This document shows, piece by piece, positions 33,488 through 38,074 of a DNA stretch of 38,074 nt. The stretch covers positions 1-38,074 of the forward strand of contig CALWZD010000022.1 in assembly GCA_944385945.1 (NCBI GenBank), written 5' to 3'. Positions within the stretch are counted from its first letter, which is position 1; every line of letters starts with the position of its first letter. This DNA comes from an uncultured Anaerofilum sp. (GTDB lineage: Bacteria > Bacillota > Clostridia > Oscillospirales > Ruminococcaceae). A program made the position numbers and the translations under genes. Below the pieces are notes generated by a model that did not search any database, had not been told where the DNA came from, and was given only the letters and a program-made list of their open reading frames with translations.

Positions 33488-33525
33488 AAAAAAGCGGGTT
33501 CGACGCAGCCCGTTTTTTATTTTTT
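33488..33525 (+). terminator. terminator of the histidine operon
   Basis: An 11-bp stem with one G-U pair and one unpaired end base (AAAAAAGCGGG 33488-33498 with CCCGTTTTTT 33509-33518) is followed by ATTTTTT. It starts 3 bases after the hisE stop. Confidence 0.9.
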
Positions 33526-33527
33526 AC

Positions 33528-33556
33528 TGGAAATCCGAGCGAAAAAACGGTACAAT
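33528..33556 (+). promoter_or_regulatory. possible promoter of the pseudouridine synthase gene
   Basis: TACAAT (33551-33556) is a good -10. The -35 at 17-bp spacing is only TGGAAA. It lies 40 bases before the start codon and just after the his terminator. Confidence 0.4.
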
Positions 33557-33595
33557 AGCAAGTAATTCTTACAATGCGTACAAAAAGGAGTTTCC

Positions 33596-34558
33596 ATGAA
33601 ACAGTTCATCGTACAGCAATCCACCCCACAGCGGTTGGATAAGTATTTACAGCAGCAGTTTCCGTCGGTCGGATTTGGCAGATGGAGCCGTGCCGTAAAG
33701 GAAAATAAGGTAAAAGTGAATGGCAAAAAACAGCCACTTTCCTACCGTGTGGTACAGGGAGATGAGATCCGCCTGTATCTGTCGGACGAGATTTTGCAGG
33801 TTCCCCAAGAAGATGCCCCGCTGTTCATGTCTGCCCGTAAAGAACTTTCGGTGGTATACGAGGACGAAAATCTGCTGATTTGTAACAAACCCTCGGGTCT
33901 GGCAGTATACGGTGAACAGGCAGATACCCTCTTGCACCGTGCCCAGCGGTATTTGTACGAAAAAGGGGAATATCAGCCCGAACAGCAAACACCGCCTTGT
34001 TTGTGCCATCGGTTGGACACCGGAACCAGTGGGCTGGTGATGGTGGCAAAAAATCCCCAAACCGGACAGTTCATCAGCGATTTAATGGCAGCCCATCAGT
34101 TGAAAAAGGAATATTTGTGCGTCACGTTCGGCAGACCCTCTCCTGCAAATGCTGTTCTGCACGACTATCTTTATAAAGATTCCACCAAAGGCATCGTATA
34201 TGTGGAAAAACAAAAACGGGCAGGCTGTAAGCCTATCGAAACCCACTACGAAACCATCTGTGTTTCGGGGCGGCTCGCCTTGCTGAAAGTTCGGCTGATT
34301 ACCGGAAGAACACATCAGATTCGTGCGCATCTGGCAAGCATCGGCTGCCCGATTTTAGGCGATAGTAAATATGGAAATCAGGCTGCAAACCGTGCGTTCA
34401 AGCTGAAGTATCAGGCTTTGTGCAGTTGGAAACTGACCTTCCCCGAAATCGGCGATAAGCGGTATGCTGCCTTGTCAAAGCGAGAGGTGTGCGCACCGTA
34501 TCCGTGGTACCATTCCCAAATGCTAGAGCATCAACTGGACACAACGGGGGAAGGTTAA
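33596..34558 (+). CDS. RluA family pseudouridine synthase
   Basis: This 320-residue enzyme converts uridines to pseudouridine in rRNA or tRNA. An N-terminal S4 RNA-binding domain covers about 10-60 (RLDKYLQQQFPSVGFGRWSR to KVKVNGKK). The RluA catalytic domain carries Asp 141 in CHRLDTGTSGLVMVAKN. Further signatures are KPIETHYETI and LITGRTHQIRAHLASIGCPI with GDSKYG. The start ATG has AAAAAGGAG five bases upstream. Substrate (RluA, C or D type) cannot be assigned from the sequence; the S4 domain favours the RluC/RluD side. It is monocistronic, with its own terminator. Confidence 0.94.
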   Translation: MKQFIVQQSTPQRLDKYLQQQFPSVGFGRWSRAVKENKVKVNGKKQPLSYRVVQGDEIRLYLSDEILQVPQEDAPLFMSARKELSVVYEDENLLICNKPSGLAVYGEQADTLLHRAQRYLYEKGEYQPEQQTPPCLCHRLDTGTSGLVMVAKNPQTGQFISDLMAAHQLKKEYLCVTFGRPSPANAVLHDYLYKDSTKGIVYVEKQKRAGCKPIETHYETICVSGRLALLKVRLITGRTHQIRAHLASIGCPILGDSKYGNQAANRAFKLKYQALCSWKLTFPEIGDKRYAALSKREVCAPYPWYHSQMLEHQLDTTGEG

Positions 34559-34571
34559 ATCTTTTTGAAAC

Positions 34572-34603
34572 AAAACCGACCGCAGAAATACGGTCGGTTT
34601 TAT
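34572..34603 (+). terminator. terminator of the pseudouridine synthase gene
   Basis: A perfect 11-bp stem AAAACCGACCG/CGGTCGGTTTT (34572-34582 with 34591-34601) and an 8-base loop lead into TTTATTT. Its tail touches the -35 box of the next promoter. Confidence 0.92.
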
Positions 34604-34632
34604 TTGACAAAACGGTTAGTTTGTGCTAACAT
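34604..34632 (+). promoter_or_regulatory. promoter of the ABC exporter operon
   Basis: A perfect TTGACA (34604-34609), a 17-bp spacer and TAACAT (34627-34632), preceded by TG-C, form an extended -10 promoter. Two related operator-like palindromes lie over its spacer and at the start site. Confidence 0.85.
34615..34630 (+). promoter_or_regulatory. operator copy 1 (imperfect 16-bp inverted repeat)
   Basis: GTTAGTTTGTGCTAAC fills the -35/-10 spacer and part of the -10 box. It matches copy 2 at 13 of 16 positions, with identical outer GTTAG/CTAAC arms. A protein bound here would cover the promoter. Confidence 0.7.
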
Positions 34633-34640
34633 AGATGAAA

Positions 34641-34656
34641 GTTAGTTTAAACTAAC
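34641..34656 (+). promoter_or_regulatory. operator copy 2 (perfect 16-bp palindrome)
   Basis: GTTAGTTTAAACTAAC is a perfect palindrome near the transcription start, 26 bp centre to centre from copy 1 (about two and a half helix turns). The GTTAG half-site is like those of some MarR-family repressors of efflux genes, such as S. aureus MepR. No such repressor gene is in the window. Confidence 0.75.
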
Positions 34657-34665
34657 AGAAGTGGT

Positions 34666-34687
34666 CGACGGGATGGGAGCCCCGTCG
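34666..34687 (+). promoter_or_regulatory. leader hairpin before the ABC exporter
   Basis: CGACGGG/CCCGTCG, a 7-bp perfect stem with an 8-base loop, lies in the transcribed leader 19 bases before the start codon. It is followed by TTTGTG and then AAAAGGAG. The short T run makes termination unlikely; it may shape access to the ribosome binding site. Confidence 0.45.
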
Positions 34688-34706
34688 TTTGTGAAAAGGA
34701 GTTTGT

Positions 34707-36446
34707 ATGATAAACAAAAGGCTGATAAAAGAGGTGCGCAGTTCACGCAAATATGTTGGCTGGCAAGTGGCTTGTCAGTGGATCATGCTGCTGTGCAATA
34801 TCGTTATGGTGCTGGTGTGGAGTTCGTTGTTCCAGCACTTATTTTTTGGACAAGCAAAACAAACCGACTTGCTTTTTGCAGTGCTGGTAGCAGTCGTTTG
34901 CATGGCGGTGCGATTTGTGTTCAGCCGATTGGCTGCCAAGATGGGGTATCTTGCAGGCAAAGAGGTCAAACGGCTTTTGCGTGAAAAAATCTATACAAAA
35001 CTGGTGCAGATGGGCACGTCCTATCAGGAAAAAGCGGCAACTTCCGAGATGGTGCAGCTTTCGGTAGAGGGCGTCGAGCAGTTGGAAACCTACTTTGGCG
35101 CATATCTTCCGCAATTTTTTTACAGTATGCTTGCCCCGCTGACGCTGTTTGCTGTGTTGAGTTTTATCAGCTTGAAAGCGGCTGTGGTACTGCTGATTTG
35201 TGTACCGCTCATTCCGGTATCTATCGTGTTCGTACAAAAATTTGCCAAAAAGCTGCTTAACCGTTATTGGGGGCAGTATACCAGTTTGGGCGACGGCTTT
35301 TTGGAGAATTTGCAAGGAATGACGACTCTAAAAATTTACCGTGCAGACGATAAAAAACAGCAGGAGATGAACCGTCAGGCAGAACAGTTCCGCAAAGTGA
35401 CCATGCGGGTGCTTACCATGCAGCTAAATTCCATTACTGTGATGGATCTGGTCGCTTTTGGTGGCGCAGCACTGGGCGTGATTTTGGCATTGCAGCAGTT
35501 GCAGACCGGTGAAGTCACGCTGACAGGTGCGCTGTGCATTATTTTGCTGTCGGCAGAGTTTTTCATCCCGATGCGCACACTCGGTTCGTTTTTCCACATT
35601 GCAATGAACGGAATGGCAGCCTGTGACAAGATATTTCGGTTTTTAGATACCCCCGTAGAGCAAAAGGGAACAGAACGAATTGGCGAGGATTTGACCATTC
35701 AACTGAGATCGCTTTCTTTTGGTTATGAAGAAGAACGTCCGATTTTGAACGGTCTGAACCATACCTTTACAAGCGGAAAATTTTATGCATTGGTGGGAAA
35801 AAGCGGATGCGGAAAAAGTACGCTGTCGGCATTGCTGAGCGGAAAGTATCACGGCTATCAGGGCGACATTTTGCTGGGAGGAAAGGAACTGCGTTGTTTG
35901 GACGAACAGCAGCTTCTCAAAACCATCACTTTGATCGGTCACAACAGCTATTTGTTTCAGGGAACCGTACGCTATAACCTGCAATTTGCTGCACCTGAAG
36001 CAACCGATGAGCAGTTGTGGCAGGTGTTGGAAAAGGTAAAACTGGCGGATTTTTTGCGCAGTGAACAAGGATTGGATACCTTGCTGCAAGAACGGGCAAG
36101 CAACCTGTCGGGCGGTCAGCGACAGCGGTTGGCGTTGGCTCGAGCCATTTTACACAACAGCCCGATTTATATTTTCGACGAAGCGGCGTCTAACGTCGAT
36201 GTCGAAAGCGAAGAAAATATCATGCAGCTTATTTTGCAGATGGCAAAGGAAAAAACGGTGTTCCTGATTTCTCACCGTTTGGCAAATGTGGTGAATGCCG
36301 ACCAAATTTTGTTGCTGCAAAACGGCGAGATTGCAGAATGTGGTACACACAGCGAGTTGATGGCACAAAACGGAAGCTATGCGCAGATGTACAAGAGCCA
36401 ACAGCAGTTAGAGCAATACGGAAAGGAGGAGCAGTATGCTGAGTAA
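34707..36446 (+). CDS. ABC transporter permease/ATP-binding protein, CydD-like half
   Basis: This 579-residue half-transporter has six transmembrane helices in about residues 15-310 and a C-terminal ATPase. Its motifs are Walker A GKSGCGKS (364-371), signature LSGGQ (467-471) and Walker B YIFDEAASNVD. The membrane part reads VEGVEQLETYFGAYLPQFFY, as in CydD-type exporters, which with CydC export thiols such as cysteine or glutathione. No cytochrome bd genes are nearby, so the substrate may be different. AAAAGGAG precedes the ATG. It overlaps the next gene by 11 bases, pointing to a heterodimer. Two operator-like palindromes control the promoter. Confidence 0.9.
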   Translation: MINKRLIKEVRSSRKYVGWQVACQWIMLLCNIVMVLVWSSLFQHLFFGQAKQTDLLFAVLVAVVCMAVRFVFSRLAAKMGYLAGKEVKRLLREKIYTKLVQMGTSYQEKAATSEMVQLSVEGVEQLETYFGAYLPQFFYSMLAPLTLFAVLSFISLKAAVVLLICVPLIPVSIVFVQKFAKKLLNRYWGQYTSLGDGFLENLQGMTTLKIYRADDKKQQEMNRQAEQFRKVTMRVLTMQLNSITVMDLVAFGGAALGVILALQQLQTGEVTLTGALCIILLSAEFFIPMRTLGSFFHIAMNGMAACDKIFRFLDTPVEQKGTERIGEDLTIQLRSLSFGYEEERPILNGLNHTFTSGKFYALVGKSGCGKSTLSALLSGKYHGYQGDILLGGKELRCLDEQQLLKTITLIGHNSYLFQGTVRYNLQFAAPEATDEQLWQVLEKVKLADFLRSEQGLDTLLQERASNLSGGQRQRLALARAILHNSPIYIFDEAASNVDVESEENIMQLILQMAKEKTVFLISHRLANVVNADQILLLQNGEIAECGTHSELMAQNGSYAQMYKSQQQLEQYGKEEQYAE

Positions 36447-38074
36447 ATCGTTTCGGATCGCCTTAAAAATGGCGAAAATGGTTCGTCCGCTGGCATTTTA
36501 TATGTTGATAGCGATTTTGATGGGGATTTTGGGCTTTTTATGCTCCACTTTCATCCCTGTTTTAGGCAGCATTGGCATTTTGCAGGCAGCAGGTACAGTA
36601 CAAAGCAGTGTGCTTTCTATCAGCACTATATTTGGCTTGGTCATTTTGTTTGCGGTGATGCGTGGCATCCTGCGCTATGCGGAACAAGCGAGCAATCACT
36701 ACATTGCATTCCGTCTGCTTGCGCTGATTCGAGATCGGCTGTTTCAGGCACTGCGCCATCTTTGTCCTGCAAAACTGGAGGGGAAAGAGCGTGGAAACCT
36801 GATCTCATTGCTCACGGCGGATGTAGAACTGTTGGAAGTGTTCTATGCACATACCATTTCGCCGGTAGCCATCGCCATCGGCATGAGCGTTATTATGAGC
36901 TTGTTTATCGGCAGCTATTTTTGGGTGTTGGGATTGTTCGCATTGCTGTCCTATCTCATCATTGGGGTAGGGGTTCCGCTGATGATCGCAAAGCAGGGAA
37001 AGGACGTTGCACGGCGTTTCCGTGATGCTTCCGGTCAGCTGAGCAACCATGTACTGGACGACTTGCGAGGGCTTACCGAAAGTTTGCAGTACGCACAGCA
37101 GAGTCGCCGATTGAAAGAGCTAAACGAGAAAAGCGCACAGCTTTCGGCTTTGGAAGGGCGACTAAAGGATGGTATGGGCAAAAATACCGCCGTTACCAAT
37201 ACCTTGATTTTGCTGTTGACCTTGTTGTTCTTCTTGTTGGTCGGTTGGTTGAATCTAAACGGGACGCTTACTTTCGAGCAGTCACTGGTGCCTTTTGTAG
37301 CGTTCGTGTCTTCGTTTGGGCCAGTGCTTGCTTTGGCAAATCTGGGCAGTACCTTACAGCCAACATTCGCTGCCGCTGAGCGAGTGTTCGAGATTTTGGA
37401 AGAAAGTCCGATGGTGGAAGAAAATCTTCAGGGGGCTACTCCTGTATTTACAGGGGCACACTGCCAAAACATTACTTTTAGCTACAAGGAAAACGGACAG
37501 AATACCGATATTTTAAAGGATTTTACCATTGATATTCCACGCAACCGGTTGATAGGCATTGTAGGCAAAAGCGGAAGCGGAAAGTCCACCTTGCTCAAAC
37601 TGCTGATGCGCTTTTGGGACCCCCAGACCGGAACCGTTTCGCTTTCGGACAAAAATATCAAAGAATGGAACACCGCCCATCTGCGGGATAATGAAAGTTA
37701 TATGACGCAGGAAACGCATCTGTTCCACGACACTATCGAAAACAATATCTGTTTGGCAAAGTGGGATGCGACCGAGCAAGAAATCCAAACCGCCTGCAAA
37801 AAGGCATCGCTCCACGACTTTATCATGCAGTTGCCCAAAGGCTACCAAACGCAGGTGGGCGAATTGGGAGATACGTTGTCGGGCGGGGAACGGCAGCGCA
37901 TCGGCTTGGCACGTGCGTTTTTGCATGAAGCACCTCTGATGCTGTTGGACGAGCCGACCAGCAATCTGGACAGCCTGAACGAAGCGGTTATCCTGAAGTC
38001 GCTGAAAGAGGAACAGACAGACAAAACAGTGATTTTGGTTTCCCACCGTGAATCGACCATGCGCATTGCCGATA
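36436..38074 (+). CDS. ABC transporter permease/ATP-binding protein, CydC-like half (partial)
   Basis: The window ends before the stop codon; at least 546 residues are present. Six transmembrane helices occupy about 18-300. The motif ISLLTADVELLEVFYAHTIS (about 118-137) is typical of CydC-type halves, which begin similarly with FRIALKMAKMVRP. The ATPase domain has Walker A GKSGSGKS (377-384), signature LSGGE (481-485), Walker B LMLLDEPTSNLD and the switch His in SHRES. The ATG at 36436 lies inside the end of the previous gene with AAAGGAGG upstream. The catalytic Glu is present here, while the partner has DEAAS, so both halves keep the Walker B acid. The pair forms one heterodimeric exporter. 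Confidence 0.9.
   Translation, partial: MLSKSFRIALKMAKMVRPLAFYMLIAILMGILGFLCSTFIPVLGSIGILQAAGTVQSSVLSISTIFGLVILFAVMRGILRYAEQASNHYIAFRLLALIRDRLFQALRHLCPAKLEGKERGNLISLLTADVELLEVFYAHTISPVAIAIGMSVIMSLFIGSYFWVLGLFALLSYLIIGVGVPLMIAKQGKDVARRFRDASGQLSNHVLDDLRGLTESLQYAQQSRRLKELNEKSAQLSALEGRLKDGMGKNTAVTNTLILLLTLLFFLLVGWLNLNGTLTFEQSLVPFVAFVSSFGPVLALANLGSTLQPTFAAAERVFEILEESPMVEENLQGATPVFTGAHCQNITFSYKENGQNTDILKDFTIDIPRNRLIGIVGKSGSGKSTLLKLLMRFWDPQTGTVSLSDKNIKEWNTAHLRDNESYMTQETHLFHDTIENNICLAKWDATEQEIQTACKKASLHDFIMQLPKGYQTQVGELGDTLSGGERQRIGLARAFLHEAPLMLLDEPTSNLDSLNEAVILKSLKEEQTDKTVILVSHRESTMRIAD

Noticed and set aside
1..38074. tRNA, rRNA, CRISPR arrays, insertion sequences, attachment sites
   Set aside because: I looked for tRNA-like stretches, spaced direct repeats, transposase motifs and terminal inverted repeats, and saw none I could support.

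Overview
The window looks like a chromosomal core segment from a Clostridia-type Firmicute, plausibly a gut Oscillospirales/Ruminococcaceae-like anaerobe. The clues are strong AGGAGG-type ribosome binding sites, several near-consensus sigma-A promoters with 17-bp spacers, a dgt-dnaG-rpoD cluster, a zinc-type L31, a V/A-type rotary ATPase operon, and the short HisG plus HisZ pair. The genus is inference; no rRNA or other definitive marker is present. I see no insertion sequence, phage, CRISPR array or tRNA gene.

Layout. 1-250 holds no convincing gene. 311-4810 is on the minus strand: an ECF sigma factor with a membrane-anchored anti-sigma-like partner (1720-2199, 311-1723), a YitT-family membrane protein and a ComM/YifB AAA+ ATPase. 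5019-13111 is on the plus strand: phosphoglucomutase/phosphomannomutase with a small DUF2007-like companion, rpmE (L31) behind a perfect consensus promoter and a structured leader, a YigZ/IMPACT protein, then dgt, dnaG, rpoD and a small alarmone synthetase. A divergent pair follows: a Crp/Fnr-type regulator (minus) and a tiny membrane-anchored helix-hairpin-helix protein (plus). Next is a response regulator with an HD-GYP phosphodiesterase domain.

16082-25951 is a complete V/A-type ATPase operon with one promoter and one strong terminator: H, C, I-prime, I, K, F, E, A, B, D. Its oddest feature is I-prime, a second subunit I gene carrying only the soluble N-terminal half. 26029-33525 is a ten-gene histidine operon (hisC-B-Z-G-D-H-A-F-I-E), tightly overlapped, with a short leader that has no room for a T-box. 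It is followed by an RluA-type pseudouridine synthase and a CydDC-like heterodimeric ABC exporter. The exporter promoter carries two 16-bp GTTAG...CTAAC operators, and its second gene runs off the right edge.

How the genes fit together: most are housekeeping (replication priming, transcription, translation, sugar phosphate metabolism, ion pumping, histidine synthesis). Regulation is layered through an ECF circuit, alarmone synthesis, c-di-GMP breakdown and operator-controlled export. The best candidates for something under-described are the headless subunit I paralogue, the paired operators at the exporter, the 17-bp palindrome at the phosphoglucomutase start site, and the structured leaders of rpmE, the HD-GYP gene and the ATPase ring gene.
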